A DNA stretch of 64,000 bases from Pandoraea oxalativorans (GTDB lineage Bacteria > Pseudomonadota > Gammaproteobacteria > Burkholderiales > Burkholderiaceae): assembly GCF_000972785.3 (NCBI RefSeq), contig NZ_CP011253.3:3782001-3846000 (forward strand), written 5' to 3'. Below, one piece after another: positions 1-9,095 of the stretch (positions within the stretch are counted from its first letter, which is position 1; every line of letters begins with the position of its first letter). The position numbers and the translations under genes are program-made. The notes under the pieces are model-generated. The model was not told the origin of the DNA. It ran no database searches and saw nothing but the letters and a program-made list of their open reading frames with translations.

Positions 1-112
1 GTGCGGCCACGGCCAGCACGTAGAGCGAGTTCGGCCCCGGCAGCAGAATGACGACCGCGACCCCGGCCAGATACGTCCAGAGGTTGAGGATGCCGATCGA
101 GTTTCCGAGCAT
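1..112 (-). CDS. leuE: LysE/LeuE-family amino-acid exporter, N-terminal part only
   Basis: Only the first 37 codons are in the window; the gene runs off the left edge. The translation starts MLGNSIGILNLWTYLAG and continues into a hydrophobic helix ending in the LLPGPNSLYVL motif, which is the first membrane segment and signature P-G-P-N of the LysE/RhtB exporter superfamily; the match to the E. coli LeuE start is close. The protein is an inner-membrane amino-acid exporter, leucine in the best-known case. It lies 31 nt downstream of carA on the same strand, so it is probably co-transcribed. Such an exporter next to carA is a common Burkholderiales arrangement as I remember it. The substrate is not settled by 37 residues. 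Confidence 0.75.
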   Translation of the reverse strand, partial: MLGNSIGILNLWTYLAGVAVVILLPGPNSLYVLAVAA

Positions 113-143
113 GGTGCGTGTTTCCCTATCTTGCTTATTACGC

Positions 144-1289
144 TTACGCGGGCTGCTTGGCGTCGGCCATCGACTGCACGAAGCGGTCGAACAGGTAGCC
201 GATGTCGTGCGGACCGGGCGACGCTTCCGGGTGGCCCTGGAAGCAGAATGCCGGGCGGTCCGTCAGCTCGAAGCCTTGCAGCGTGCCGTCGAACAGCGAC
301 ACGTGCGTGACGCGTGCGTTGGCCGGCAGGCTGTTCGCGTCCACGGCGAAACCATGGTTTTGCGACGTGATGACGACGCGGCCCGTATCGAGGTCCTTCA
401 CCGGGTGGTTGGCCCCGTGGTGACCGGTCTTCATCTTGAGCGTCTTCGCGCCGACGGCCAGCCCCATGATCTGGTGGCCAAGGCAGATCCCGAACGTCGG
501 GAAGCGGCGCTCCAGGAACGTCTTCGTCGCAGCGATGGCGTAGTCGCACGGCTCCGGATCGCCGGGGCCGTTCGAGAGGAACACGCCGTCCGGGTTCAGG
601 GCGAACACGTCGTCGGCCGAGCTTTGGGCCGGCAGCACCGTGACCTTGCAGCCGCGCTGGGCCAGCATGCGCAGGATATTGCGCTTCACGCCGTAGTCGA
701 GGGCGACCACGTGGAATTTCGGATCCTTCTGCTCGCCGTAGCCTTGCTCGAGCGTCCATTCCGTTTCCGTCCACGCATACTGCTCGGGGGTGGAGACGGC
801 CTTGGCGAGGTCCATACCGGCCAGACCGGGGAACGATTGTGCGAGGGCGATGGCCTTGGCTTCGTCGGCCTCTTCGCCGGCGAGGATGCAGCCGTTCTGA
901 GCGCCCTTGTCGCGCAGGATACGGGTCAGACGGCGCGTGTCGATACCGGCGATGGCGACCACGCCTTCGTCCTTCAGGTACTGCGACAGCGTCTTGTTGG
1001 CGCGGAAATTCGAGTCGAGGATCGGCAGATCCTTGATGATCAGGCCGGCGGCATGGACTTTCGTGGCTTCGACGTCTTCACCGTTGACGCCCGTGTTGCC
1101 GATGTGCGGATACGTCAGCGTGACGATCTGGCGCGCATAGCTGGGGTCGGTAAGGATTTCCTGATAGCCGGTAATGGCCGTATTGAAGACCACTTCACCG
1201 ATGGTGTGACCGGCAGCGCCGATGGCGTACCCACGAAAGACCGTGCCGTCAGCGAGCGCGAGAATGGCGGGTGAGAATGACGGCAGCAC
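144..1289 (-). CDS. carA: Carbamoyl-phosphate synthase small (glutaminase) subunit
   Basis: The 381-residue protein is full length for CarA. It hydrolyses glutamine and passes ammonia to CarB, making carbamoyl phosphate for arginine and pyrimidine synthesis in the cytosol. The N-terminal CPSase small domain (about 1-150) has the [12 protein letters not shown] signature. The class I glutamine amidotransferase domain (about 195-375) has the nucleophile Cys269 in GICLGHQ and the His353/Glu355 pair in [12 protein letters not shown]. The start is GTG at 1287-1289, preceded at good spacing by AGGAG; no better ATG fits the family N-terminus. carB is not in the window and presumably lies beyond the left edge after the LeuE-like gene. 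Confidence 0.97.
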   Translation of the reverse strand: MLPSFSPAILALADGTVFRGYAIGAAGHTIGEVVFNTAITGYQEILTDPSYARQIVTLTYPHIGNTGVNGEDVEATKVHAAGLIIKDLPILDSNFRANKTLSQYLKDEGVVAIAGIDTRRLTRILRDKGAQNGCILAGEEADEAKAIALAQSFPGLAGMDLAKAVSTPEQYAWTETEWTLEQGYGEQKDPKFHVVALDYGVKRNILRMLAQRGCKVTVLPAQSSADDVFALNPDGVFLSNGPGDPEPCDYAIAATKTFLERRFPTFGICLGHQIMGLAVGAKTLKMKTGHHGANHPVKDLDTGRVVITSQNHGFAVDANSLPANARVTHVSLFDGTLQGFELTDRPAFCFQGHPEASPGPHDIGYLFDRFVQSMADAKQPA

Positions 1290-1484
1290 GGGAAACTCCT
1301 GGAGGGTTCACCCCTGCTGCCAGCCTCACCGTCCGCTAGCGATGACATCAGCGCGGGCACCGGAATTGCGCGGAATATGCGCACAGCGGATGCTCGGGCG
1401 GCGGACGAGATGTCGGGCGGGTAGGCGCTAGGGTGAGGGTTAAATGACTAAAACCTTCAAAGTATAGCGCAAATCCGGATCTTC
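1290..1484. other. carA upstream region, no gene seen
   Basis: About 195 nt between carA and the FadR-type regulator gene end. It must hold the carA promoter, because both flanking genes are on the minus strand and the regulator is not functionally related. I found no convincing -35/-10 pair, ARG box or attenuator by eye, so nothing specific is called. Confidence 0.4.
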
Positions 1485-2246
1485 TCAAAGCTGAACGTGC
1501 GATGCACCAGTACGCTCTGCGGACTCTCGGGAGGCGACCCCCTCGGCAGACGGATACGCAGAGGGGATAGGGAAGTGAATACCGGCCCGCTGGGCCGCGA
1601 GCACGATATGTCGCTCCATCGAAGCGCCTGCGGCGGCGCCGTCGCGGCGTCGCAGCGCGTCGAGGATCTCCAGATGTTCATGATAGGTGGAGAGCACCAG
1701 TTCTCGCTGATAAAACGGCAAGCGCTGGCTTTCCATGACGATTTCCGTGCTGCCGCGCAGGATATCGGCGATGGCGGCGTTCCCTGCGAGGCCGACGATG
1801 CGCAGATGGAACGCGAAGTCAAGTTGCGCGGCGGCATCGACATCGCCCTCGATCAGTGCGCCCTTCATCGATTCGACGTTATCGGTGAGCCAGTCGATCT
1901 CGGTGACGCTGGCCGCGAGTGCGGCCAGCCGGGCGGAAAACCCTTCCAGGGCGTAGCGCAGCTGATAAGTGTCGGCGAGCGAAATCTGGTCGGCGAAGCG
2001 CCACGCGACGCCGATACGGGCGGAGGCGTCGTTCACATAGACGCCCTTGCCCGGTCGGATGGCGACCATGCCGAGCGCTTCGAGCGTGGAGAGGGCTTCG
2101 CGCAGCGAGGCGCGGCTGATGGCCAGTTCCTCGGCGAGTTGACGTTGCGAGGGCAGCATCGCACCGGCGGGATAGACCTGGCGTTCGATGCGCTCGCGAA
2201 TCGTGGCGACGGCGGCGTCGGTTACGGCATGCGCCGAATGCTTCAT
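1485..2246 (-). CDS. GntR-family (FadR/FCD subfamily) transcriptional regulator
   Basis: The 253-residue protein has an N-terminal winged helix-turn-helix of GntR type (about residues 8-75), including LPSQRQLAEELAISRASLREAL and the wing ending RPGKGVYV. It is followed by an all-helical FCD ligand-binding domain (about 90-225) with spaced Asp/His residues of the metal-binding kind (DFAFHLRIVGLAGN, then STYHEHLEILDALRRRD). FCD regulators usually sense a carboxylic acid. The ligand is unknown here. The gene stands alone on the minus strand; its nearest functional neighbours are carA downstream and a decayed trehalase upstream, neither of which is an obvious target. Confidence 0.88.
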   Translation of the reverse strand: MKHSAHAVTDAAVATIRERIERQVYPAGAMLPSQRQLAEELAISRASLREALSTLEALGMVAIRPGKGVYVNDASARIGVAWRFADQISLADTYQLRYALEGFSARLAALAASVTEIDWLTDNVESMKGALIEGDVDAAAQLDFAFHLRIVGLAGNAAIADILRGSTEIVMESQRLPFYQRELVLSTYHEHLEILDALRRRDGAAAGASMERHIVLAAQRAGIHFPIPSAYPSAEGVASRESAERTGASHVQL

Positions 2247-2407
2247 GGGTCCTCACAAGGCGTGTGGGTAGGCGTATGGCGCATTGTACGACGCCAAATT
2301 TCTCCTCACGCGAACATACCCCCGGCGACCGGGAAACCTCGACCACAGGGGCTTCCGGTTAGCGCCATCCCCGCCCTGCCTGCCCTGCTCGCCGCCGCGC
2401 CATGTCC

Positions 2408-3009
2408 TCATGCGGCTTTCACCCGATGCGCTTGATGCTCCGGGTGATCGCCGAGCAGACGCCGTACCACGCCGTTCGTCCAACCGAAGCCGTCCTGAAG
2501 CGGGTACTCGCCGCCGCCACCGCCGCTGGCGCTCATCGCCTCGCTGGTGTGCAGCGAATACTTTTCGACGAGTTTGCCCTCGCTTGCATAGAGCGAGCCG
2601 ACGGTGGAGAGTCGGCGATGGCGATGTCCCCCGCGAGCCGGTTCTCCCTGTACTTGCGCAGGCCGTGGACGGCCATCCACTGAAGCGGCGCCCAGCCGTC
2701 GGGCGGATCCCAGAGACCGTCGATATGCTCGACAAGCCCTTGTCCCGGATCGGACACATATTCGCTGGGCGGCGTGCGCTCCAGCGTGAAATACGTCCCC
2801 ACGAAGCGCGACAGATCGAAGCCGGGTTTGTCGGCGTCTTCGCGATAACGGCGGAGAATCTCTTCGGGCGCCAGCGAGGGCGCGCAGTCCACTAACGTCT
2901 TGCTGTCGGCAAAGATGCGTCGCGTTTATACGGCGACGAAAAGCTCCTGATAGCGATCGTACGGCGTGAGGATGTCCGACGGTGCGCAGTGGGCGACGTC
3001 CGGCGTCAT
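2408..3009 (-). pseudogene. Decayed trehalase (nonsense codon, internal deletion, frameshift)
   Basis: Three pieces of a GH37 trehalase can be read in order. The first (3009 to about 2929) reads [18 protein letters not shown] and ends at a TAA at 2926-2928, where a Gln codon is likely to have stood. The same frame continues with [15 protein letters not shown] and [14 protein letters not shown] to LVEHIDGLW. It then jumps straight into the C-terminal trehalase motif [11 protein letters not shown], so some 300 codons, including the catalytic centre, are missing. Near 2600-2615 the frame shifts by one, and the last piece has [23 protein letters not shown] and a stop at 2408. Compared with E. coli TreA, the order and ends match. 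It follows the SDR gene by 39 nt, probably a former operon. No function is expected. Confidence 0.88.
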
Positions 3010-3048
3010 CCCCCTTCGCGAGCATGCGTTGTGCGGTGTCTGTCATCG

Positions 3049-3816
3049 TTACTGCTCTGCGTAGTTCCAGAGCAGGCCACCGTCGACGAACAGCGTCGTG
3101 CCCGTCACATAGCTGGCTTCGGGCGAAGCGAGGAACAGCACGGCGTTCGCCACTTCGCTGGGATTCGCGAGACGGCCGAGCGGAATGTTCGCGACGAGCG
3201 CTTCGAGCTGAGCCTTGTTCGCGAGCAATTGCTGATTGATGGGGGTGCCGACGGCACCGGGCGCGACGTTGTTCACCGTGATGCCGAGCGGTGCGAGTTC
3301 GATAGCGAGATTGCGCATCATCATCTTCATGCCGCCCTTGCTTGCGCAATAGCTCGTGAAGTGAGGAAACGGCAACTCCTCGTGCACCGAGCTGACGTTC
3401 ACGATGCGCCCGCCGCGCTGCGTATCGCGCAGGTGCTTCACAAAGGCTTGCGTCAGAAAGAACGCCCCTTTGAGATTGACGTTCATGACGAGGTCGTAAT
3501 CGGCTTGCGTCACGTCGAGGAAAGGGGCACGGCGTTCGACACCGGCGTTGTTGACCAGCACATCGAGGCGTCCCATTTTGGCGACGGCCTGTTCGATGAC
3601 GGCGCGGTCGTCCTCCACGCGCCCGACGTCCCCTGCGATCACGCAGCCGTCGCTACCGGCGGCGCGAACCGAGTCGAGCGTCTGCTCGGCCATCGCGTTG
3701 TCCTGCCGGTCTTCCACCACGATGCGCGCCCCTTCCTGGGCGAGCCGGATCGCGATGGCGCGTCCGATCCCCTGAGCACTTCCGGTGACGAGTACCACCC
3801 TGTCCTTCATTCGCAT
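3049..3816 (-). CDS. SDR-family oxidoreductase (glucose/3-oxoacyl reductase type)
   Basis: The 255-residue protein has the classical short-chain dehydrogenase layout. The nucleotide-binding motif is [12 protein letters not shown] near residue 11-22, followed by NNAGV near 87-91. Catalysis is by Ser (NVSSVH) and the YxxxK pair in SYCASKGG. The C-terminal [10 protein letters not shown] is typical of the glucose 1-dehydrogenase-like subgroup, so a sugar or sugar acid is a reasonable guess, strengthened by the trehalase remnant directly downstream. The exact substrate cannot be read from sequence. The start ATG is well placed behind GGGAGGCGAC. Upstream lies the IS2-group element, inserted 183 nt before the start codon, so the native promoter may have been affected. 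Confidence 0.88.
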   Translation of the reverse strand: MRMKDRVVLVTGSAQGIGRAIAIRLAQEGARIVVEDRQDNAMAEQTLDSVRAAGSDGCVIAGDVGRVEDDRAVIEQAVAKMGRLDVLVNNAGVERRAPFLDVTQADYDLVMNVNLKGAFFLTQAFVKHLRDTQRGGRIVNVSSVHEELPFPHFTSYCASKGGMKMMMRNLAIELAPLGITVNNVAPGAVGTPINQQLLANKAQLEALVANIPLGRLANPSEVANAVLFLASPEASYVTGTTLFVDGGLLWNYAEQ

Positions 3817-4030
3817 GTCGCCTCCCTGACGAGCAAGAAGTGGGATCTGTGCGCCCTGCCCGCCGTCCTCGCGGCGGAAGCCGAAACTGCACGCCAGATA
3901 CCAGTGCGACCGCGGGCCGGAAAGCGAAGTTCACACAAACTTCGCCCGACTCACCCAGCAAAACCAACGACTTACGCGCTATTGCGAACGATTTCCCTGT
4001 GGAGTTGACCCTGTAAAACCGGACACACCA

Positions 4031-4918
4031 TCACACTAAGGTTGCTGAATCCATCGAGCGCCGGAACTCGCGAGGCGAGCGGTATTTCAGCGCGCTATGG
4101 GGGTGCTTCTCGTTGTAATGCTCAAATGCAATGGCCAGATTGTGAGCAGCGGTTGCAGCATCCGGCTTCGGCATGAAGGCGACGTAGTCGCGCTTCATCG
4201 TTTTCACGAAGCTCTCGGCCATGCCGTTACTTTGCGGACTGCACACGGGCGTGGTCAATGGCTTTAGTCCGATGTTCATCGCAAACCGGCGCGTATCGTC
4301 AGCCGTATAGCCCGAACCATTGTCGCTCAGCCACTCGATTTCGGACGGCGTATGCACCTCGTTGCCGAACCGATTTTCCACTGCGGCCAGCATCACGTCG
4401 CGCACAATGTCGCCGCTGTGGCCTGCTGTCGTCGCCGCCCAGCTCATCGCTTCTCGGTCGCAGCAATCCAGCGCAAACGTCACACGCAGCGGCTCGCCGT
4501 TGTCGCAGCGGAACTCGAAGCCGTCCGAGCACCATCGCTGATTGCTGCGCGCGACGGCCACTTTGCCATCATGTCGACGGTGGGCTCGCGGCGCAATCGG
4601 TCGGCGCTGCGTCAGCAGCCCATGCGTTCGCATGATGCGATAAATGCGCTTGGCATTGAACGGCGCCAGTCCAACTGCAACGCGCTCGTTGCGCAACGTG
4701 CCCCAAACCCGCCGGTAGCCATAGCTGGGCAAATCGCCGACGACACGGCGGATTTCCTCGACTACAGTTTCGTCGTCGGTCGGCCTTGATTGCCGGCCAT
4801 CGCGCCACGTCGCCGGACGCGACAGTCGTGCCGATACGTTCGAGCGCGACACGCCGAGAACTTCACAGACCAGTTTCACTGGCCGTCCTCCGGCAGCAAG
4901 GGCGAGTGCGCTATCCAT
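4031..4918 (-). CDS. IS2-group transposase OrfB (DDE integrase-like)
   Basis: The 295-residue OrfB has the IS3-family HTH_21 region ([14 protein letters not shown]) at about 60-75 and an rve integrase core. The DDE triad is visible as Asp in WCSDGFEF, Asp in WLSDNGSGY and Glu in [14 protein letters not shown]. The C-terminal [16 protein letters not shown] is typical. Its ATG overlaps the A7 run at 4917-4923, so it can be made alone or, after a -1 ribosomal slip in orfA at A AAA AAA, as the OrfAB fusion transposase that carries out transposition. No stop or deletion interrupts it. Confidence 0.95.
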   Translation of the reverse strand: MDSALALAAGGRPVKLVCEVLGVSRSNVSARLSRPATWRDGRQSRPTDDETVVEEIRRVVGDLPSYGYRRVWGTLRNERVAVGLAPFNAKRIYRIMRTHGLLTQRRPIAPRAHRRHDGKVAVARSNQRWCSDGFEFRCDNGEPLRVTFALDCCDREAMSWAATTAGHSGDIVRDVMLAAVENRFGNEVHTPSEIEWLSDNGSGYTADDTRRFAMNIGLKPLTTPVCSPQSNGMAESFVKTMKRDYVAFMPKPDAATAAHNLAIAFEHYNEKHPHSALKYRSPREFRRSMDSATLV

Positions 4919-5271
4919 TTTTTTGCTCGGCTGTATTCAACTGCTTCCCGGAGAATCTCGTTCTCCATTGTTTTTTTGCCGAGCATCCGTTGCAGCTCGC
5001 GAATCTGCTTGAGCGCATCAGCCAACTCCGATGCCGGAACCACTTCTTCGCCAGCCTTGACCGCTGACAGGCTACCGTCCTGGTACAGCTTGCGCCAGTG
5101 GAATAGCTGGTTCGGGTTCACGCCGTAATGGCGCGCGACCATTGAAACCGATTTTCCCGGTTCGAAACTCTCGCGAACCATCGACAGTTTCTGCTCCGCC
5201 GTCCAGCGACGCCGGCGCTCTGGGCCCGTCAACACTTCCATCACTTCCTGCTTGGTGTTAGTCAAAAACAC
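4876..5271 (-). CDS. IS2-group OrfA (HTH DNA-binding protein)
   Basis: The 131-residue protein has an HTH_8/IS3_IS911 transposase domain (about 15-65: [32 protein letters not shown]). A leucine-zipper-like coiled coil follows ([20 protein letters not shown], about 80-100), ending in [22 protein letters not shown]. The likeness to OrfA of E. coli IS2 is extensive. The KK codons before W lie on the slippery A7 run used to fuse into OrfB. OrfA alone normally binds the terminal repeats and represses the element's promoter. Confidence 0.94.
   Translation of the reverse strand: MFLTNTKQEVMEVLTGPERRRRWTAEQKLSMVRESFEPGKSVSMVARHYGVNPNQLFHWRKLYQDGSLSAVKAGEEVVPASELADALKQIRELQRMLGKKTMENEILREAVEYSRAKKWIAHSPLLPEDGQ
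4917..4923 (-). promoter_or_regulatory. Programmed -1 frameshift site (A AAA AAA) of the IS2-group element
   Basis: On the minus strand the orfA codons GCA AAA AAA TGG contain seven As. A -1 slip there joins orfA to the orfB frame at ATG GAT AGC. This is the position and kind of slippery heptamer known for IS3-family elements. No downstream stimulatory structure was examined. Confidence 0.75.
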
Positions 5272-5335
5272 AGTCTTATGCCTACCCGTTATTGTAAGTG
5301 GGTCGCTGTGTCCGGTGTTTCATGGGGCCGCTCCA

Positions 5336-5640
5336 CCCTGCCCCGCACCGGCCAGCGCCACTGCATACCTTCGTCCTAGGGAATCCCCTCAAACGACAGT
5401 CCTTGACCTCACTATATTGGCTTTCTAATATTCCCCATAACACAACTGGTCAGACCGGTATGACTTGTAGATTTACACTGACGAAATCTGGTGTTGGCGG
5501 CCGATGATGACGCCGCGCATGACCTGAAGTGAGACATACAGCGGTAGAGAATCAGCCCCCGAGAGCAGTCCGTTCAAGCCCGTTGAAATCGAGATTGCGA
5601 AATCCTAGAGAGTGATTTGCGCAGGCAGAGGAGACAAACC
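5336..5640. other. dctA-like gene upstream region, cut short by the IS
   Basis: About 300 nt without a gene. It holds the right-hand copy of the CCCTG target duplication and, at 5403-5431, a good promoter. The remaining 210 nt before the dctA start would be an untranslated leader or hold regulator sites; I see no clear operator. Confidence 0.5.
5403..5431 (+). promoter_or_regulatory. Sigma-70-type promoter TTGACC-17-TAATAT
   Basis: TTGACC at 5403-5408 and TAATAT at 5426-5431 are separated by exactly 17 nt and point towards the dctA-like gene. Each box has five of six consensus bases or close. It lies 68 nt from the IS end, so it belongs to the host DNA and not to the element. Confidence 0.6.
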
Positions 5641-6966
5641 ATGCCCAAGCTGTTTCGTTCGTTGTTTGGCCGAGTCGTTATTGCGTTGATAGTGGGTGTG
5701 GCGTTAGGCATCTGGTTTCCGCAGTTGGGAGAGTCGTTGCGTCCGTTGGGCGATGGCTTTCTGAAGCTCATCAAGATGGTGATTGGCCCGATCGTCTTCT
5801 GTGTTGTCGTCAGCGGCATGGCGAGCGCGGGCGACTTGCGTAAAGTGGGCCGGGTGGGCGTCAAGGCCATCTTGTACTTCGAGATCATTACCACCTTCGC
5901 GCTGGTCATTGGTGCGGTGCTGGCGTGGGTGACGCGTCCGGGCGCGGGCATGAACATCGACATCCGCAGTCTGGACGCCGGTTCGATGGCGGCCTACACC
6001 GAGCATGCCAAGAGCCTGAAAGACACGGCGGGCTTCTTGCTCAAGATCATCCCCGACACCATTACCGATGCCTTTGCCAAGGGCGACATCCTGCAGATCC
6101 TCGTCTTCTCCGTCATGTTCGGCTGTGCGTTGGCGGCCTTGGGCGAGCGGGGTCGTCCGGTGGCGCGATTCATCGAAGATCTGAGCCATGTCTTCTTCCG
6201 CGTGATGGCGTTCATCATCCGGCTCGCGCCGCTGGGCGTGCTGGGCGCGGTGGCGTTCACCACGGGGAAGTACGGTGCGTCGTCGCTCAAGCAACTGGGT
6301 TTGCTCGTGCTGGTGTTCTACGCGAGCTGCTTCGTATTCGTGACGGTTGTACTGGGTGGGGTGTTGCGACTGGCGGGCTTCAACATCTTCAAGTTCATCA
6401 AGTACTTCCGTGAAGAGTTGTCGATCGTGTTGGGCACGGCGTCGTCCGATGCCGTATTGCCCGCGATCATGCGCAAGCTCGAATGGATGGGCATCAAGAA
6501 ATCGACGGTGGGCCTGGTCGTACCGACGGGATACTCGTTCAACCTCGACGGCTTCTCCATCTACCTGACGCTGGCGGTCATCTTCATTGCGCAGGCAACG
6601 AATACACCGTTGTCGATGCACGACCTGATTCTGGTGGTGTTGGTATCGCTGCTGACGTCCAAGGGAGCGCATGGAATTCCGGGTTCGGCGATTGTGATTT
6701 TGGCGGCGACGCTGGCGGCCATTCCGGCCATCCCGGTGATTGGCCTTGTGCTGATCCTGCCGGTCGACTGGTTCGTGGGCATTGCCCGAGCCATTACCAA
6801 CTTGTTGGGCAACTGCGTGGCGACGCTCGTCGTGGCCGCGTGGGAAAAAGATGTCGACTTCGCGAGAGCGCACAAAGTGCTAGATGGCGTGTTGCCGTAC
6901 GAGCCGATTGCGGCGTCTGAAGACGGCATCGAAGGTGCACCGGCAAACGCTGCACTGACACGCTGA
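5641..6966 (+). CDS. dctA: DctA-type C4-dicarboxylate:cation symporter
   Basis: The protein is 441 residues from ATG 5641, which follows AGAGGAGAC; an upstream in-frame start exists but has no comparable ribosome site. It is a dicarboxylate/amino acid:cation symporter (SDF family) with eight or more membrane segments. Family signatures include IKMVIGPIVFCVVVSG near 40-55, the re-entrant serine-rich loop GTASSDAVLPAIMRKLE near 268-284, and GYSFNLDGFSIYLTLAVIFIAQA near 302-324. It probably takes up succinate, fumarate or malate with protons or sodium. It precedes allantoicase by 119 nt on the same strand, so a role in uptake linked to allantoate or glyoxylate metabolism is possible but unproved. 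Confidence 0.9.
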   Translation: MPKLFRSLFGRVVIALIVGVALGIWFPQLGESLRPLGDGFLKLIKMVIGPIVFCVVVSGMASAGDLRKVGRVGVKAILYFEIITTFALVIGAVLAWVTRPGAGMNIDIRSLDAGSMAAYTEHAKSLKDTAGFLLKIIPDTITDAFAKGDILQILVFSVMFGCALAALGERGRPVARFIEDLSHVFFRVMAFIIRLAPLGVLGAVAFTTGKYGASSLKQLGLLVLVFYASCFVFVTVVLGGVLRLAGFNIFKFIKYFREELSIVLGTASSDAVLPAIMRKLEWMGIKKSTVGLVVPTGYSFNLDGFSIYLTLAVIFIAQATNTPLSMHDLILVVLVSLLTSKGAHGIPGSAIVILAATLAAIPAIPVIGLVLILPVDWFVGIARAITNLLGNCVATLVVAAWEKDVDFARAHKVLDGVLPYEPIAASEDGIEGAPANAALTR

Positions 6967-7085
6967 AGCACTGAGTCAGGCATGCGAGGAGCGCGGCGAA
7001 TGCTGCGCCCCTCAGAACAACCAAGCAATTTCTGCCGACGCCGAACACGATGACGTCGGCATCATCATCTGGAGTCAATAGCAAC

Positions 7086-8108
7086 ATGGCCCTCGTCCCG
7101 CAAGACCCGAACGCACCGGACTTCGTGCGCCGTTATGTGAATCTGGCCGACCCGCGTCTGGGTGCCGAAGCGCTTGTCGCGACCGACGAATTCTTCGCGG
7201 CCAAAGAGCGCATGCTCAACCCGGAGCCCGCCGTCTTCATCCCGGGCAAGTACGACGAGAACGGCAAGTGGATGGATGGTTGGGAGACGCGTCGCAAGCG
7301 AGTGAACGGCTATGACTGGTGCATCGTCAAGCTGGCGCGCCCGGGCGTGTTGTTCGGCGTCGATCTGGACACGAGCCACTTCACGGGCAACTTCCCCCCG
7401 GCCGCGTCGCTTGAGGGTTGCTACAGCCCGGACGGCGCACCGACCGAGTCGGCCGAATGGTTCGAACTGCTGCCGTCGACCACGTTGCAGGGTAACGCGC
7501 ACCACTACCATGCCATCACACAGCAGCGCGCGGCGACCCACGTACGCGTGAACCTGTACCCGGATGGCGGTCTGGCGCGTTTGCGCTTGTATGGGTTGCC
7601 GCAGAGCGACTGGGCGGGCCGTTCGCGAGATGAGCTGATCGACCTGATCGCGATGGAAAACGGCGGTTACGTGGTGGCGGCAAACAACCAGCACTTCGGT
7701 TTGGCATCGAACTTGTTGATGCCGGGCCGTGGCGTGAACATGGGCGATGGGTGGGAGACGCGTCGTCGCCGTGAGCCGGGCAATGACTGGGCGATTATTG
7801 CGTTGGCGCAGCCGGGCGAGATTGGCAAGATCGAAGTGGACACGGCGCACTTCAAGGGCAACTTCCCGGACCGCTGTTCTATCCAGGCGGCGTACGTGAC
7901 GGGCGGGACCGAACAGTCACTGATTACGCAATCGATGTTCTGGCCCGTGTTGTTGCCGGAGCAGAAGTTGGCGATGGACAAGCAGTTCTACTTCGAAGAG
8001 CAGGTGCAGAAGTTGGGGGCGATCACGCACATCCGTTTCAACATCATTCCGGACGGCGGCGTCTCGCGCCTGCGTCTATGGGGACGGTTGAGCGACAAGA
8101 AGGCGTGA
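7086..8108 (+). CDS. alc: Allantoicase
   Basis: Allantoicase hydrolyses allantoate to (S)-ureidoglycolate and urea in purine breakdown. The 340-residue length is normal for the family. The protein is an internal repeat of two jelly-roll domains: both halves contain the same block, [20 protein letters not shown] near residues 65-85 and [20 protein letters not shown] near 222-241. Each is followed by an [16 protein letters not shown] segment and then a [15 protein letters not shown] segment. ATG 7086 is chosen over the upstream in-frame ATG because it fits the family N-terminus and has GGAG upstream. It is 68 nt before ureidoglycolate lyase, the next enzyme of the route. Confidence 0.94.
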   Translation: MALVPQDPNAPDFVRRYVNLADPRLGAEALVATDEFFAAKERMLNPEPAVFIPGKYDENGKWMDGWETRRKRVNGYDWCIVKLARPGVLFGVDLDTSHFTGNFPPAASLEGCYSPDGAPTESAEWFELLPSTTLQGNAHHYHAITQQRAATHVRVNLYPDGGLARLRLYGLPQSDWAGRSRDELIDLIAMENGGYVVAANNQHFGLASNLLMPGRGVNMGDGWETRRRREPGNDWAIIALAQPGEIGKIEVDTAHFKGNFPDRCSIQAAYVTGGTEQSLITQSMFWPVLLPEQKLAMDKQFYFEEQVQKLGAITHIRFNIIPDGGVSRLRLWGRLSDKKA

Positions 8109-8176
8109 CGAGGTGACCGCGCAGGACGGCAGCACAGCATCACAGCAAAACGAACAGAGTGAACAAGGAGCGTGAG

Positions 8177-8710
8177 ATGGCGGGACCGGCATTGAAGATC
8201 GAGCGATTGACGCGGGAGGGGTTCGCGGCGTTCGGCGATGTGATCGAGTTGGAGGGTGCGAAGCATTTCGCGATCAATGGCGGGACGACTGAGCGTTTCC
8301 ATGATTTAGCGACGGTGGATCTGGGCCCGGAGGGCGGACGCACGTTGGTCAACGTCTTCCGAGGCCAGCCGAGACAGTTGCCGTATGAGGTGAAGATGTT
8401 GGAGCGTCACCCGTTGGGCAGTCAGGCGTTCATCCCGTTGAAGACGACGCCGTATTTAGTGGTCGTCGCTCCGGCGGGCGAGTTGGACGTGAGCAAGATG
8501 CGTGCGTTCGTCTCGGATGGATGGCAGGGGGTGAACTATGCCAGGGGCGTGTGGCATCACCCGTTGTTGGCGTTGGATGAGGTGAGTGACTTTGTGGTGG
8601 TGGACCGGGGTGGTGATGGTCACAACTGTGACGAGCAGGATTTGCCGGGTGTGTATTTGCTGACGCAGGCTGAGTTGGATGCGGTGCAGGGAGCGCAGAA
8701 GGCTGCGTGA
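8177..8710 (+). CDS. allA: Ureidoglycolate lyase
   Basis: AllA splits ureidoglycolate into glyoxylate and urea, the last step of allantoin use. The 177-residue protein has the cupin-like AllA fold with the signatures [30 protein letters not shown] and [12 protein letters not shown], the last holding the catalytic metal/His region. ATG 8177 follows AAGGAG at good spacing. It is preceded by allantoicase and followed by a rho-independent terminator, so it closes the transcription unit. Glyoxylate made here could enter the glyoxylate cycle or glycerate pathway. Confidence 0.94.
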   Translation: MAGPALKIERLTREGFAAFGDVIELEGAKHFAINGGTTERFHDLATVDLGPEGGRTLVNVFRGQPRQLPYEVKMLERHPLGSQAFIPLKTTPYLVVVAPAGELDVSKMRAFVSDGWQGVNYARGVWHHPLLALDEVSDFVVVDRGGDGHNCDEQDLPGVYLLTQAELDAVQGAQKAA

Positions 8711-8734
8711 GAAATGAAGTCGCGGGACAAAAAG

Positions 8735-8760
8735 ACGCCGGGCGATGCTCGGCGTTTTTT
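8735..8760 (+). terminator. Rho-independent terminator after allA
   Basis: ACGCCG at 8735-8740 pairs with CGGCGT at 8750-8755, with a 9-nt loop, and is followed directly by a T6 run. It ends the dctA/alc/allA region. Confidence 0.85.
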
Positions 8761-9095
8761 ATTGGGTGGGAAAAAGCGAAGTGAGGCGTGGAGGAAGGGA
8801 GTTAGGCGTGGGGAGGGACAGGAGACGTGTGGGCGACGGCACGGCCGTCCCGCAGCAGTTGCGGAGCACGTGCGGGGCGGTTGTGGCGTCGCGATGGTGC
8901 TGGAGTAGAGCGGTGTCGACGGGACCAAGTGTGTTGGTCAAGGAAGCGAGAAGCGGTCGGTGTCGGTTGAGGCACCGAGTGCTTCGAGGGAGACGGACCG
9001 GGGCCCCTTTCTGCAGCGAGTTGGGTTTATGTCTGAGCGGCGGAAAGGGGCCCCGGTCCGTTAGGGAGAAGGTGTTAAAGGAAGGATCAAAAGAA
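8761..9095. other. Space between convergent allA and RidA genes
   Basis: About 335 nt, purine-rich on the plus strand in the first half. No frame here resembles a known protein. Its one clear feature is the long perfect inverted repeat at 8993-9061, described separately. Confidence 0.5.
8993..9061. repeat. 19-bp perfect inverted repeat with 31-nt spacer
   Basis: ACGGACCGGGGCCCCTTTC at 8993-9011 is the exact reverse complement of 9043-9061. In RNA it would form a very stable stem on either strand. It lies between the ends of two convergent units and could act as a two-way terminator or block to readthrough, but there is no U-tract next to the stem. It could also be the footprint of a small mobile repeat. 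Confidence 0.8.

Larger units (their letters stand above)
4000..5335 (-). mobile_element. IS3-family, IS2-group insertion sequence, complete with 5-bp target duplication
   Basis: The element is 1336 bp. Its ends are imperfect inverted repeats starting TGGAG and sharing CCGGACACA about 20 nt in. The flanking pentamer CCCTG occurs at 3995-3999 and again at 5336-5340, the target duplication expected for the family, so both ends are defined exactly. It carries orfA and orfB on the minus strand with a 7-A slippery run at their overlap. All transposase motifs are intact, so it may be active. It sits in the space between the SDR gene and the dctA-like gene, without breaking a recognisable coding sequence. 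Confidence 0.93.
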
